Positions 17,206-26,292 of a stretch of DNA of 45,828 bases are shown here, in pieces. This DNA comes from Planctomycetota bacterium (GTDB taxonomy: Bacteria; Planctomycetota; UBA1135): assembly GCA_027623295.1 (NCBI GenBank), contig JAQBXR010000006.1, positions 90,975 to 136,802 of the forward strand, in the 5' to 3' direction. The stretch's first letter is position 1. Every line of letters begins with the position of its first letter. The notes beneath the pieces were generated by a model. The model worked only from the letters and a program-made list of their open reading frames with translations. It made no database searches and was not told the DNA's origin. Position numbers and translations under genes: made by a program.

Positions 17206-19209
17206 TTACTGGAAAGTTACCGCAACGACGCGGGTCAAAGCCGGCTGGAACAAGTCCCAATCATAGCCCTGGAAGTGGGCGGTCACTCCGAAGAATCCAC
17301 CAGGGATGTTGACGGGCGGACTGGTGTACTGACCTTCTTCTGGAGTACCAAAGTCACCCGACTTATCTCCATTAGGAGTCAGTGCGCGAGGGTTGCGCAA
17401 GTTGACCTGCCAGCTACCGTTTGGCACGTTGTTGATTGCGCCAGCGGTGAAGCCTTGGTTCGTGCCGTAGATATACACCGGGCTATTCGGAATGCCCCAG
17501 CGAGTCCTGAGGGTGATGGGTTGACCCGCAGTATTTCCGATTACGAACAAGGTGACGCCAGGATCGCTGACCTCACCGTTGTCGGTGGTCGAGGTGCGTA
17601 CGAAACCGTTGCGGTCTTCAATGACCTGGAAGAAGAGCGGGGTGCCATCTGGAACGGTGTCCAGAATGCGCCAGAGCTGCTGTGCCTGATCGCCAGGATT
17701 CGCGGTAATGATGAAATCGAACACATCACCAATGTTGAGGTTATAGCCGTGTTGAGAAACGGTTTCCTCAAGCCTGGTTCCGATGTACCAGAAGAGCTGA
17801 CCGCCACCACCTTGTGACAGGTTGGTGACTTGCATGGCTACGTCGGTTTCCCATTCGAAGGGACCGGAGACATTCAAATCGATCGCGCCAATGTCCTGAG
17901 CAGGAGGTGCGTAGATGTCGATGCGCCCAACATCGTTTCCGCGATGTGGGGAGCCAACGCCAACCTCAAGCTTATCGGTTTGGTTGATGTCGCCCACTTC
18001 CGCGAGGCTCCAGCCAAAGTTACCGGTAGAGCCGCTGGATCCGGTTGCAGAGAAGAGCTCTAAGACACCGCCAGCGAGGCTGAAAACGTTCATTGCGCCG
18101 CGGTCGTTGATAGCACCCGGGGAGCCTACCACTAGGTCGCCGCGGCCGTCAAAGTTGGTGTCCTGGGTGAGTAGGACCGCATAGCCGAACTGATTTCCGT
18201 TGCCCTGGCCAGCAAGTTGCAAGATGTTAATAAGGCTGCTTCCATCCCAAACTGCGACATTACCGTTAGCCGTGTCAGGTGCACCTGCGACGTAGTCACC
18301 GGCGCTGTTACCCAATGCGTTATAACCGCCAGCCACGCTGAACCCAAGGTGGGCATTGGCGATGTTGCGGTAAGGGTTTTGAAGTTGGGTTTGGTTACCG
18401 AGATCATCTAGGACGATGGCGGCACCCGCGTTGACTGCAATGTCATTTGCGAAGGGTGCACCGGCAATCAGGGTTTCAGAAGTGGGGCCACCAAGGCCGG
18501 CTCCACCACCACCAAGAGCACCACCGCGACTTAGCGACCAACCGAGCATTTCCATGCTGCCGGAAGCGCCCGAGTAAATGTCTACGGCTGGGGTAGCTGC
18601 GCCTGCCGAACTCATAGAGTAGGTCAGGACTTCGCCGTCTTGAAAGCCAGCACCCATGGCGCCCACTGCAAGGTCGAGGTCGACATCGCCATCCATCTCG
18701 AAGGCAGCGAGGCTAAAGCCAAACAAGGCGCCAGGAGCAGAACCAAGCAATTCGTTTGTGAGGCTTAAGGTGCCAGAGGCGTTGTCCCAGCTGTAAATAC
18801 GAACTAGACCAGAAAAAAGGCCGTTCGCACTACTTGCATAAGGGGCGCCGACTGCAATCTTGTGGATGCCATCGCCATTGTGGGTACCGAGGTTTGCCAA
18901 GGAGAAACCGATTTGTTCGGCTGCTGCTAGGCCATCGATAATGCTGACCATGGCGTCGTTTTCGCCAGAGAAAATGGTCACACTGCCTGCGTTTTGGCCG
19001 GCTCGATCAGAGCCTACAGAGGAGACTGCATAATCGTCATAACCATCTGAGTTCCAGTCACCTACGCCGGTGATTACGGTCCCAAATTGATCGGTTGCAT
19101 TCCGCCCTGAAACGTCGGTCCAAGCAACCCAATCCTGTTGGGCGGCTAGTGGGCTAAGCAGAGCGCCCATAGTGAGGGCGATGAGGAGGGGATGGCGAGG
19201 TGTCGGCAT
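17206..19209 (-). CDS. Secreted FG-GAP repeat protein
   Basis: This 667-residue protein has a signal peptide (about 1-23, ending SPLAAQQ). At least six FG-GAP/integrin-alpha-like blades follow, up to about residue 440, each with a GDWNSDGYDDYAV-like calcium loop and a following G-S-P or GAP motif (for example DTNFDGRGDLVVGSP). They should fold as a beta propeller with metal sites. A C-terminal all-beta region (440-667) looks like a surface-attachment or sorting domain, but I cannot name it. It is probably exported and binds a ligand or surface polymer. Transcription is separate from its neighbours: a strong terminator follows, and the lipoprotein gene at 19315 diverges from it. Confidence 0.85.
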   Translation of the reverse strand: MPTPRHPLLIALTMGALLSPLAAQQDWVAWTDVSGRNATDQFGTVITGVGDWNSDGYDDYAVSSVGSDRAGQNAGSVTIFSGENDAMVSIIDGLAAAEQIGFSLANLGTHNGDGIHKIAVGAPYASSANGLFSGLVRIYSWDNASGTLSLTNELLGSAPGALFGFSLAAFEMDGDVDLDLAVGAMGAGFQDGEVLTYSMSSAGAATPAVDIYSGASGSMEMLGWSLSRGGALGGGGAGLGGPTSETLIAGAPFANDIAVNAGAAIVLDDLGNQTQLQNPYRNIANAHLGFSVAGGYNALGNSAGDYVAGAPDTANGNVAVWDGSSLINILQLAGQGNGNQFGYAVLLTQDTNFDGRGDLVVGSPGAINDRGAMNVFSLAGGVLELFSATGSSGSTGNFGWSLAEVGDINQTDKLEVGVGSPHRGNDVGRIDIYAPPAQDIGAIDLNVSGPFEWETDVAMQVTNLSQGGGGQLFWYIGTRLEETVSQHGYNLNIGDVFDFIITANPGDQAQQLWRILDTVPDGTPLFFQVIEDRNGFVRTSTTDNGEVSDPGVTLFVIGNTAGQPITLRTRWGIPNSPVYIYGTNQGFTAGAINNVPNGSWQVNLRNPRALTPNGDKSGDFGTPEEGQYTSPPVNIPGGFFGVTAHFQGYDWDLFQPALTRVVAVTFQ

Positions 19210-19302
19210 GATTCTTGTCCGGTTGCTATCCGGTACCCAATCCTACCTTATGTTGCAGAGTCTTCTGCTGTTTTCTTCCCCTTAAATCTAGGTAATCGGC
19301 AG

Positions 19303-19308
19303 TATCCT
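19303..19308 (+). promoter_or_regulatory. -10-like hexamer before the lipoprotein gene
   Basis: TATCCT is followed by six bases (tagccc) and the ATG at 19315. The same TATCCT-N6-ATG arrangement precedes the AhpD-like gene at 45038. Confidence 0.45.
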
Positions 19309-19314
19309 TAGCCC

Positions 19315-20895
19315 ATGCCAAAGCGCTCCCGCACCCTGTTGATGCTCCTAATGCTTCTCCTGCCTAGCTTAGGCTGTGGCGGAGGGGAAACTCCGCTACC
19401 AGAAGATGAGGACCAGTCCGCGCAAGGTGCTTCAGGTGAAGTGGTTACAGAGTTTTCGTCGGGCTCGGCAGAGGTCCAGGAGGATTTGCCCGATGTCGAC
19501 CCCACTGCAATGGGATTTTTGCGTGTGATTACCACTCTCAAAGGCGAGCGAGTTGGAAATGTCCCTTTCGACGTTCAGTGGCTCGAGGAGGGGAATCCAG
19601 CCAAGACGAGTAGCCGTACAGCCCCTTCTGGGGAGTACACCATCTCTTTTGAACATGGCTCCCAGCTGGTTGGGTTGGTGTTTTCATCGACTTCCACCAC
19701 CGCACCCATGGGCGTGAAAGATGGCACCCTCATAGAAGGAAAGCGCACCCACACCATGGAGGTGGATTTGACTCCTTCCAGCATTGTGAGTGGGGTGGTT
19801 TTAGATGTAGAGGGCAATCCTATGCCGGGGGCTAAGGTGCTTGCGTTCTTTGATACTCCAGAAAATCTGGAGACTCTGTTGAATCCTTCGGTGCGGGCTT
19901 TCACCACGGCCGATGCCAACGGCAAATTTCGCCTTGGAGGATTACCTCCAGGACCTTTCTGCTTGGAGGCCTCGCTTGAGGGACAGGCCACGATTTGGCG
20001 CCCGTGTGGTTTGATTGGTCTGGAGCAGGAATACACCGATCTAGAAATCATGATGGAGCCTGCCGGTATTGTTTACGGCCAAGTCGCTGACCAAAATGGC
20101 GAGGCCATTAAGCATGCATTGGTGACTACGGGGCGTCCAAATCGTCGACGGAATCGTCGCAGCACGCCAAACCCAGAAGTGTTTCATTACAACGCTCGTG
20201 GTTTGAATGTGCTTACCGAAGCCGATGGAACTTTTCAGTTAGTCGGGGTTCCAGAATCGCAAAACTGGATGGTGAACGTCACTCACGAGGAATACAAGCG
20301 CACCATCGAAACGCTTGAAGCTGGCCAGATCGACATTTGGGTGGAGTTAAGCAAGGGGGCCGATTTGCGCGGCACGATTGTCGATGCTGCGGGTGTCCCG
20401 GTTTCGCAAACCCAACTTTGGATGTTGACCGCGGAAGGCGAACCGAGCAAGTTCTCCGACTTTAAAGGGGAGTACCTATTCGGTGGATTAGACCCCCTAG
20501 AGAAGGTTTACGTGATTGCGTATCACCCAGGGTATGGCATGCAGTTGCTTGGTCCTATGGCGATTGAACAAGGCATGGCACCCTTAGATATCGTGCTCGA
20601 TGCCGGCGCGGTCATTGCAGGCGTATTGGTCGATGCGAACGGCGATCCAGTCAGTGGAGCTGCGGTGCGATTGCAAGGCGCCCTTCCCGAAGAAGGTTTT
20701 ATAAGTGCCCGCTTACCGGAACAATTTCTTGGCCGCAACGCAACCTTAACCGATGCTGACGGGGGCTTCCGCTTCGAGGAGCTCTATTCCGGAGTCTTCA
20801 CTGTGACGGTTTCGGTTCCGGGGAAAGCCAAGGTCATTGCGCTCGGCGTGGAGCCTGGGATCACCCCAACTCTTCAGTTGAGGTTGAAAGACTAA
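19315..20895 (+). CDS. Lipoprotein with carboxypeptidase-regulatory-like (CarboxypepD_reg) repeats
   Basis: The 526-residue protein begins with a basic, hydrophobic leader and a lipobox ending at C21 (LPSLGC), followed by a Gly/Glu/Asp-rich linker. At least four transthyretin-like beta domains follow. Each carries a signature such as VSGVVLDVEGNPMPGAKVLA, VYGQVADQNGEAIKHALV, RGTIVDAAGVPVSQTQL or AGVLVDANGDPVSGAAVRL, together with a TDADG-F-F motif. Such repeats act as structural or binding modules on the cell surface. It is divergent from the FG-GAP gene, and its stop overlaps the stop of the convergent membrane protein gene by three bases. The partner is unknown. Confidence 0.85.
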   Translation: MPKRSRTLLMLLMLLLPSLGCGGGETPLPEDEDQSAQGASGEVVTEFSSGSAEVQEDLPDVDPTAMGFLRVITTLKGERVGNVPFDVQWLEEGNPAKTSSRTAPSGEYTISFEHGSQLVGLVFSSTSTTAPMGVKDGTLIEGKRTHTMEVDLTPSSIVSGVVLDVEGNPMPGAKVLAFFDTPENLETLLNPSVRAFTTADANGKFRLGGLPPGPFCLEASLEGQATIWRPCGLIGLEQEYTDLEIMMEPAGIVYGQVADQNGEAIKHALVTTGRPNRRRNRRSTPNPEVFHYNARGLNVLTEADGTFQLVGVPESQNWMVNVTHEEYKRTIETLEAGQIDIWVELSKGADLRGTIVDAAGVPVSQTQLWMLTAEGEPSKFSDFKGEYLFGGLDPLEKVYVIAYHPGYGMQLLGPMAIEQGMAPLDIVLDAGAVIAGVLVDANGDPVSGAAVRLQGALPEEGFISARLPEQFLGRNATLTDADGGFRFEELYSGVFTVTVSVPGKAKVIALGVEPGITPTLQLRLKD

Positions 20896-21323
20896 GCGGT
20901 CTTCCTTTCGCGCTTGCGGCGCAGCTGATGCATGACGTAGCCGGCAACCCATAAGAGCGAGGTCGCCAGGTGAATCCATTTCCAAATGCTGCGCCACTCT
21001 TCATCGACCGCGACTTGCAAAAAGTATGCGCTGAACAGCATGGGCAGGAACGAAATGCATAAGGCCATTCCGGTGGCGCGGCCACGTTTCTGTTTTTGGC
21101 GTAAACGCTTCGATGCATGCGCAACCCAAATAATGCCAAAAGACAAGGCAAGTAAGGGGGCAAGTACCAGGTGCAAATCGTGAGCGATGCCCTGCCAGGG
21201 GTGATTCCACACCGAGAACTCATCGTCGGAAGTGGCGAAGAAAAGGATCCAGGCATAAATGAGACCGGTTCCGCCAACTAGAAGGTTGGAGGAATGGTGG
21301 AACCAGGCTTCGGTACGGCTCAT
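20892..21323 (-). CDS. Four-helix membrane protein, possible haem-b electron carrier (DUF4405-like)
   Basis: This 143-residue protein has four predicted transmembrane helices (about 11-30, 47-72, 83-105, 112-133). Histidines cluster at the helix ends: HHSSN (9-13), HDLHLVLAP in helix 2, WVAH at its end, WIHLA and VMHQL in helix 4. Such paired His positions suggest ligands for b-type haem. I place it near the DUF4405 / cytochrome b561-like group by pattern only. It is the last gene of the porin / FMN-protein operon, and its ATG overlaps the FMN-protein stop. I infer that it passes electrons across the inner membrane to the flavin protein. Confidence 0.65.
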   Translation of the reverse strand: MSRTEAWFHHSSNLLVGGTGLIYAWILFFATSDDEFSVWNHPWQGIAHDLHLVLAPLLALSFGIIWVAHASKRLRQKQKRGRATGMALCISFLPMLFSAYFLQVAVDEEWRSIWKWIHLATSLLWVAGYVMHQLRRKRERKTA

Positions 21324-21877
21324 TTCTTGCGCGCCGTTGCCTTCTTGATGACTACAGGGTGGGCAGTCGCATGAGCTGCTAAGACTTCCCGCACTGCCGC
21401 CGTGGTTGCACGTGAGGTCAAGGTTGCGCCGCTCACTCCGTGAATACCTTTTTTGAGTTGCAGCTCGTCATTCAGTTGGCGTCCTTCAAATTGTTCATAC
21501 CAACGCGCGACGGGTTTGTAGTCGAGCGGTTCATCGAAGCTACACACGACAAGCTTTTCAACGCGTTGTTCGGCATCGATGATCAGCATGATGGTTTGCG
21601 GTTTACTGCGCACCATGCGCGTATCAAACCAAACGCTACGTCCGGCAACCACTTTGCCCTGCTTGGTTTTGGCTTGAAACTTGGCGTGGGTGCCACCGAC
21701 CTTTTTAGTACCTGCAAGCTCACCTAATGCCGTGCGCTCCACCTTGGTCCAATAATGCGGGGTGCGCTGGACTTCAGCTTTACCAAAGGCAAGCACTAAC
21801 GCTTCCTCCTGCGAATGGAAGGTCTTGCCCGGGCCCGAAAGAGCCAAGTAAACAAGTGCAAAAAGAAGCGTTTTCAT
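21320..21877 (-). CDS. Extracytoplasmic FMN-binding domain protein (covalent flavin)
   Basis: This 185-residue protein has an N-terminal signal sequence (about 1-17) and a C-terminal FMN-binding domain. The motif GVSGATLTSRAT places T152 at the residue that ApbE-type flavin transferases modify in NqrC and RnfG. The position usually held by Asp in D-x-x-S-G-A-T is H146 here. No CxxCH haem motif or iron-sulfur Cys set is present, so the flavin would be the only redox centre. It lies between a porin and a haem-b-like membrane protein under a Fur box, suggesting an iron-related extracytoplasmic electron-transfer role. No apbE is visible in the window. Confidence 0.82.
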   Translation of the reverse strand: MKTLLFALVYLALSGPGKTFHSQEEALVLAFGKAEVQRTPHYWTKVERTALGELAGTKKVGGTHAKFQAKTKQGKVVAGRSVWFDTRMVRSKPQTIMLIIDAEQRVEKLVVCSFDEPLDYKPVARWYEQFEGRQLNDELQLKKGIHGVSGATLTSRATTAAVREVLAAHATAHPVVIKKATARKK

Positions 21878-21886
21878 GGGAGTGCC

Positions 21887-23032
21887 TTAGAAGGACCAAC
21901 CGAGGGTGAACTCTAGCGTGTCGACGGTGGTGTCGGCATCGGTGGACTGGTCTTGGTAGTTCAACTTGAAGGTGATGTTGTGGTTCGGCTGCCACGCGAC
22001 TCCAAATACTAAGACATCGACGTCAGTGGATGCGGAGGTGGCATCGAGTAGGTCGAAGTTCTCAAAACGGATGAAAGGGGTCAAGGATTGACCCGAATCG
22101 CTGTTTGCGAGGACATCGTAGCCGCCTTCGATGTACCAGCCTATCAGGTCATCGCTGGCGGAAGGGGTGTCAAGCAGAGAGGCATCGTCGATGCTTGCAT
22201 CGGCGTAGAGGAAGCGCAGGCGCAGAGGGCCGCGATCGTATTGCGCGTGAAAATCAATCACGCTAGTGCCGAAATCGGAGACTGTGCTGCCTTGGCCGGA
22301 GTTGCCTTGGTAAACCGAAGCGCCAACCAGGAGGCCTTCCACGCCGCGCCAATCAAGGCGACCAGTGAATGCAAAATCTTCGGCTGCAGCTTTGCCGCCG
22401 CCTTGACGTCCGCCGCTCAAACCGGAAATAGAAGGATCGAAGCCGGCGGCATCCATGCCGTTCACCAAGTAAGCCTGCCACTCAAAATCGCTGGCCTGAC
22501 CGAAGGTGCCGAAACCGTTTTCGTGCCAGGTGGTTGGAATGATGAAACGCTCTACCAGAGGACGTCGTGCGGACCAGAAGGTGGTGGGCTCGTGCATTTG
22601 ATTGACGAAACCCACTGGAATCAGCAAGTGACCACCGCGAAAGTTGAAGGCATCGGTGAAGCGGCCATCAATTTGCGCAAACTCTACGGAAAGTTCATCG
22701 CTGTGCTCATATTCGATTTCGGAATTGAAGGACCAGGTGTCATCGAATTCATAACCGAAATACATGACCACGCGGTGCAGGTCGAGTTCATCGGTCATGC
22801 CGGAAGGGGCACCACCATCGGTTTCGTCGTCAAAGTTGCGATAAGTGACCTCGCCGTAACCGCCAAAGGAGAACTTGTCGGTGGGAGACTCATGGCTCAG
22901 AGGATCTATATTCTCAGATAAGAGGTCAATGCGGCGGGCCAGCTCGGCATTGCTTGGTGCGTCTTGCTGCGCGAAGAGAGGGGTGGCGACGGCAATAGCG
23001 AGGCCGAGGGGGAAAGAATGACGGACGTTCAT
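21887..23032 (-). CDS. Outer-membrane porin (phosphate-selective porin-like beta barrel)
   Basis: This 381-residue protein has a signal peptide ending near FAQQDAP, a short helix (AELARRIDLLSENI) and a 16-18-stranded beta barrel. Recognisable pieces are FGGYGEVTYRNFDDE, LHRVVMYFGYEFDDTWSFNS, an RGGHLLIPVGFVNQMHEPTT segment and a final aromatic strand ending LGWSF. The layout fits the OprO/OprP-like porins of the PVC and proteobacterial groups. It is the first gene of a three-gene operon with a Fur box 20 bases before the ATG, so expression should rise under iron limitation. The permeating solute is not predictable. Confidence 0.82.
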   Translation of the reverse strand: MNVRHSFPLGLAIAVATPLFAQQDAPSNAELARRIDLLSENIDPLSHESPTDKFSFGGYGEVTYRNFDDETDGGAPSGMTDELDLHRVVMYFGYEFDDTWSFNSEIEYEHSDELSVEFAQIDGRFTDAFNFRGGHLLIPVGFVNQMHEPTTFWSARRPLVERFIIPTTWHENGFGTFGQASDFEWQAYLVNGMDAAGFDPSISGLSGGRQGGGKAAAEDFAFTGRLDWRGVEGLLVGASVYQGNSGQGSTVSDFGTSVIDFHAQYDRGPLRLRFLYADASIDDASLLDTPSASDDLIGWYIEGGYDVLANSDSGQSLTPFIRFENFDLLDATSASTDVDVLVFGVAWQPNHNITFKLNYQDQSTDADTTVDTLEFTLGWSF

Positions 23033-23051
23033 GGGGTGGAAATCCCTTGAT

Positions 23052-23070
23052 GAGAATGAGAATCAATCTC
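23052..23070 (-). promoter_or_regulatory. Fur box controlling the porin/FMN operon
   Basis: GAGAATGAGAATCAATCTC matches 15 of 19 positions of the E. coli Fur consensus and contains the inverted repeat AATGAGA-N5-TCTCATT. It lies 20 bases upstream of the porin ATG, between the start codon and a weak promoter-like TTGCGC-N16-TAACCT further upstream. The gene on the other side (deoA, +) starts 93 bases away. Confidence 0.8.
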
Positions 23071-23162
23071 ATTAATGGGGCGCATAGGTTACCTAGTTTG
23101 GAGCATCGCGCAAGCCCAATTTCTGATTCTTCTGGGCTCTGGGCCCAAAAGGGCACGTCGGC

Positions 23163-24380
23163 GTGGTTAATCTCACTCGCATGATTGACTTGTGGTTAGC
23201 AGAACGGCGCGACGGCACCCCTCAGGCTGAGGAGGCGATTCGAGGATTTGTCGCCGGAGTGGTGGATGGCAGCATCACCGATGCCCAACGTGGTGCTTGG
23301 CTAGCTTTTGTCATGGTCAACGGCATGACCGCCGAGGAAACCGTTTTCCTGACCACGGCCATGACCGAAAGCGGCAACTGCCTCTCCTGGGATGGCCTGA
23401 GCGGGCCTTTTGTGGACAAACATTCCACCGGTGGAGTCGGCGATAAGGTTTCGCTCATCCTGGCTCCGCTTTGGGCGTTTCTGGGTAAGAAGGTGCCCAT
23501 GTTGTCGGGACGTGGCTTAGGGATAACCGGCGGGACATTGGACAAGCTCGAATCCATCCCCGGTTATCGCACTGATTTGGAGTTGCCGCAGTTGCGCTCG
23601 GCTCTGGAAGAGGTCGGATGTTTCATCAACGGCCAAACTCCAGACCTCGCGCCAGCCGATCGCATTCTTTATGCCACGCGTAATGAAACGCAAACGGTGC
23701 CCTCGATCCCGTTAATTACGGCGTCGATTTTGTCCAAGAAATTGGTTGAGGGCATTGACCGTTTGGTGCTCGATGTGAAGTTCGGCTCCGGTGCCTTCAT
23801 GCAAACCCGTCCCGATGCCGAAGCGTTGGCCAACTCCTTAACTCAGGTTGGCAATGCCGCTGGGGTCCAAACCAGTGCGGTGTTGACTCCCATGTCGGAA
23901 CCGCTCGGCCGCGCCGTGGGCAATGCGGTGGAGGTGGAGGAGTCCATGGCCACCCTCCAAGGCAACGGGCCGAAAGACTTGGTCGACCTGGTGGTGGAGC
24001 TAAGTGGGGAAGGAAATGCAGCCCGCGATGCTTTGGATTCCGGCAGTGTGTTCCCAGTTTGGCAAAGCATGCTGCGCGCCCACGGTGGAGACCCCGAGGC
24101 TCCTCTTCGGGGAGGCCCGGTGAAGGAAATCGTGGTCACCGCACCGCACTCCGGAATGATTCAACAGTGCGATGCAGGTCAAATCGGGCGCGCAGTTTTC
24201 GTTCTGGGAGCCGGACGACGTCGTGCTCAAGATCCGGTTCATTTTGGAGTTGGCTTGCACCTTCATGCCAAGGTTGGCGACACGGTAGAGGAAGGTCAGC
24301 CCCTGTGTAGAATTCTGCATGCGGAGAAGGGTTTAGATGAAGCCCGCCGTTTGGTAGAACAGGCCTACCGGATTGGCTGA
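23163..24380 (+). CDS. deoA: Thymidine / pyrimidine-nucleoside phosphorylase
   Basis: It phosphorolyses thymidine or uridine to the base and (deoxy)ribose 1-phosphate for salvage. The 405-residue protein carries the family signature KHSTGGVGDKVSL (86-98) and the following segments MLSGRGLGITGGTLDKLES, ETQTVPSIPLITASILSKK, DVKFGSGAFM and a C-terminal alpha/beta domain. Length is within the family range. The GTG at 23163 is used here; an ATG at 23181 (MIDLWLAERRDG) also aligns with family N-termini and may be the true start. The next gene begins with a TTG inside the last codons of deoA. Confidence 0.93.
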   Translation: MVNLTRMIDLWLAERRDGTPQAEEAIRGFVAGVVDGSITDAQRGAWLAFVMVNGMTAEETVFLTTAMTESGNCLSWDGLSGPFVDKHSTGGVGDKVSLILAPLWAFLGKKVPMLSGRGLGITGGTLDKLESIPGYRTDLELPQLRSALEEVGCFINGQTPDLAPADRILYATRNETQTVPSIPLITASILSKKLVEGIDRLVLDVKFGSGAFMQTRPDAEALANSLTQVGNAAGVQTSAVLTPMSEPLGRAVGNAVEVEESMATLQGNGPKDLVDLVVELSGEGNAARDALDSGSVFPVWQSMLRAHGGDPEAPLRGGPVKEIVVTAPHSGMIQQCDAGQIGRAVFVLGAGRRRAQDPVHFGVGLHLHAKVGDTVEEGQPLCRILHAEKGLDEARRLVEQAYRIG

Positions 24381-26292
24381 TTCCCCATCCCCTCGCCTTG
24401 TCCCGCCTGTGGACAAGACCACCAAGCAACCGTTGCGCGTCGTTTTCTTAACCGAAGGCGAGGCTCCTCCGGAAGCCGTGGTGAAACTTTTGGAGCACGA
24501 CTCCATGGTGGTGGGCGGTCGGGAATTAGACGCCTTCTTCGCCGAGTTGGAGATGGGTTTTCCCATTCCCGATTTGTTGGTCGGTGTTGGTGGGCAAAGT
24601 TTGGTGCAAACCTTACGGCGTCATGAACAGACCGCTTGCCTGCCCATCTTTCGTTGGGGAAGTACCGCAACCACGCCGCCCGGATGGGATGGTTCGGTGG
24701 TGCGCTGGAGTGAAGCCCGCTTGTCCGATGTCGCTTTGTGGTTGGAACGCCTCACTCCATTCCCCAGGGTGGCGGAAGCGGAAGAGAGCGATCGTCGCGA
24801 ACATTTGTTCCTGCGCTATTTAGCCACGCGAGGTACTGCTTCTCTCGCCGCCGCTAAGGAGTTCGGTGTCAAGGCACCGCATGCCGCTTTGCGTCGATGG
24901 ACTGAGCGCGGTTGGTGCCATGGTTCGATACAACACTTAAAGGCAACGCCGGGTTTGTTAGAGGTCGTTGGGCGCGAGCGCCTGCATATCGAGGAACTGC
25001 TTACGCACCCAGGTCAAGAGGTCGTGGTGCACAAGAAGTCCATTGCCTCGAAAAATCCAAACGTGAATCCATCGGTTTTGCCAGTGGAACGTCGTGGCGG
25101 TTCCAAGTTAGCCTGGATGACGATTGCCGTCTTGCTCGTTTTAGTGGCTTTCCTGTTCCAAAAAGCCGGCGGAGTAGGTTGGATGCGCAACTTGTTTGCT
25201 TCGGAGTTACCTGACTTAGAAAGTGCCATGGAGGATCCGGTTGCCGAATCGGAACCACCGCCACTGGAGGTGGCTTTGTCAAAAGAGCAAATGCCGTCCT
25301 TGCCCGAGCTCTATTTGGACGCTCGGCTTATGCGCCCCTTGCTTGAAATTACTGCGAACCTAGACGGAAGACTGCAATGGAGTGCAGAAGAGAAATCCTC
25401 CGTCATGGCTGGCGCGCAGGTTGGCATGATTACCCAGGTTGCTGGTGTAGATCGCAGTGATCGCTTAAACGTTTTAATGCAAGACATGGCTGCCGAGTTG
25501 GCTTTGCAACAAGCAGCCGCGGCACTTGCTTGGAAAAGCGGTTTAGAAGATGCGCAAGAAGTAGCGCGGATGAAGACTGCAGCCTTAGTAACCCTTGAGC
25601 GGCGCTTGCCTTCTTTGCAGCAAACCTATGCGCAATCCAAATCCTTGGCGGAAGAAGGCGTGATTAGTTTTCGTGAAGTGCGCCCAGACTGGGATGCCTT
25701 GTTGGCTTTAGAAGAGGACATCGCCCAAGCGAAACAAGTGCAAGACACAGCCGAGGGAGTGGTTGCCAAGTTACAAAAAGAAGGTGCTCCTGACCTCGCC
25801 CAACAAGCCTCTTGGACCACCCAAACCAAAGCTTTGCAAGTGCAGCTTGAGGAGGCGAAGGCAACCCAAATCCAAGTGCCAATTTTGGTGGAACAGCCGG
25901 GTGATTTTGAACCCTTGCTTGCTGCCGGGGAGGTGTGTCACGCCGGCCAAGTCATTGCTTTGTTGAGTCCGCAGAACGGCGGATACTTAGAGGCCGTGCT
26001 CGCGACGCCCGATTGGAATGCTGCTTACCTTGTGGGCGGCGCGCGTCTGCGGCGGCCAGAACGCTCCAGCTGGATGCCTACCCGAATCCTGTCGGCATCC
26101 TCGGAGCCAGACGGTCTGACTCGCTTGCGCCTGCGCTTGCCGGTAGGGTGGCTAGATGATGCCCTGGCCTTGGCCGATGCAGACCATCAGCTTTTGGAGC
26201 TACGTCTCACCGCACCGGTGCCGACCTCACCTGATTCTCCACCAGAAGCTAGCCAACCCAATGGCAAATTATCCGTAGAGCAACCAAGATGA
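24373..26292 (+). CDS. Receiver-like / membrane / HlyD-like fusion protein of unknown function
   Basis: No known family covers the whole 639-residue protein. Residues 20-125 look like a degenerate CheY-type alpha/beta domain (RVVFLTEGEAPPEAVVKLLE, then PDLLVGVGG and LPIFRWG). Residues 140-185 form a helical block that could bind DNA. One transmembrane helix lies at about 247-263. The outer part has long coiled coils (about 365-510) and a split barrel-sandwich-like segment (GDFEPLLAAGEVCHAGQVIA at about 513-532, then a beta-rich end), resembling HlyD/RND adaptor proteins. The TTG at 24373 overlaps the deoA stop. The DUF3568 gene overlaps its end by four bases. It may be an adaptor tied to a cytosolic signal domain. 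Confidence 0.6.
   Translation: MADSPSPRLVPPVDKTTKQPLRVVFLTEGEAPPEAVVKLLEHDSMVVGGRELDAFFAELEMGFPIPDLLVGVGGQSLVQTLRRHEQTACLPIFRWGSTATTPPGWDGSVVRWSEARLSDVALWLERLTPFPRVAEAEESDRREHLFLRYLATRGTASLAAAKEFGVKAPHAALRRWTERGWCHGSIQHLKATPGLLEVVGRERLHIEELLTHPGQEVVVHKKSIASKNPNVNPSVLPVERRGGSKLAWMTIAVLLVLVAFLFQKAGGVGWMRNLFASELPDLESAMEDPVAESEPPPLEVALSKEQMPSLPELYLDARLMRPLLEITANLDGRLQWSAEEKSSVMAGAQVGMITQVAGVDRSDRLNVLMQDMAAELALQQAAAALAWKSGLEDAQEVARMKTAALVTLERRLPSLQQTYAQSKSLAEEGVISFREVRPDWDALLALEEDIAQAKQVQDTAEGVVAKLQKEGAPDLAQQASWTTQTKALQVQLEEAKATQIQVPILVEQPGDFEPLLAAGEVCHAGQVIALLSPQNGGYLEAVLATPDWNAAYLVGGARLRRPERSSWMPTRILSASSEPDGLTRLRLRLPVGWLDDALALADADHQLLELRLTAPVPTSPDSPPEASQPNGKLSVEQPR

Noticed and set aside
22088..22921. 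277-codon open frame on the plus strand
   Set aside because: It lies wholly opposite the porin gene, whose signal peptide, barrel motifs and operon position are convincing. The antisense frame shows no domain.
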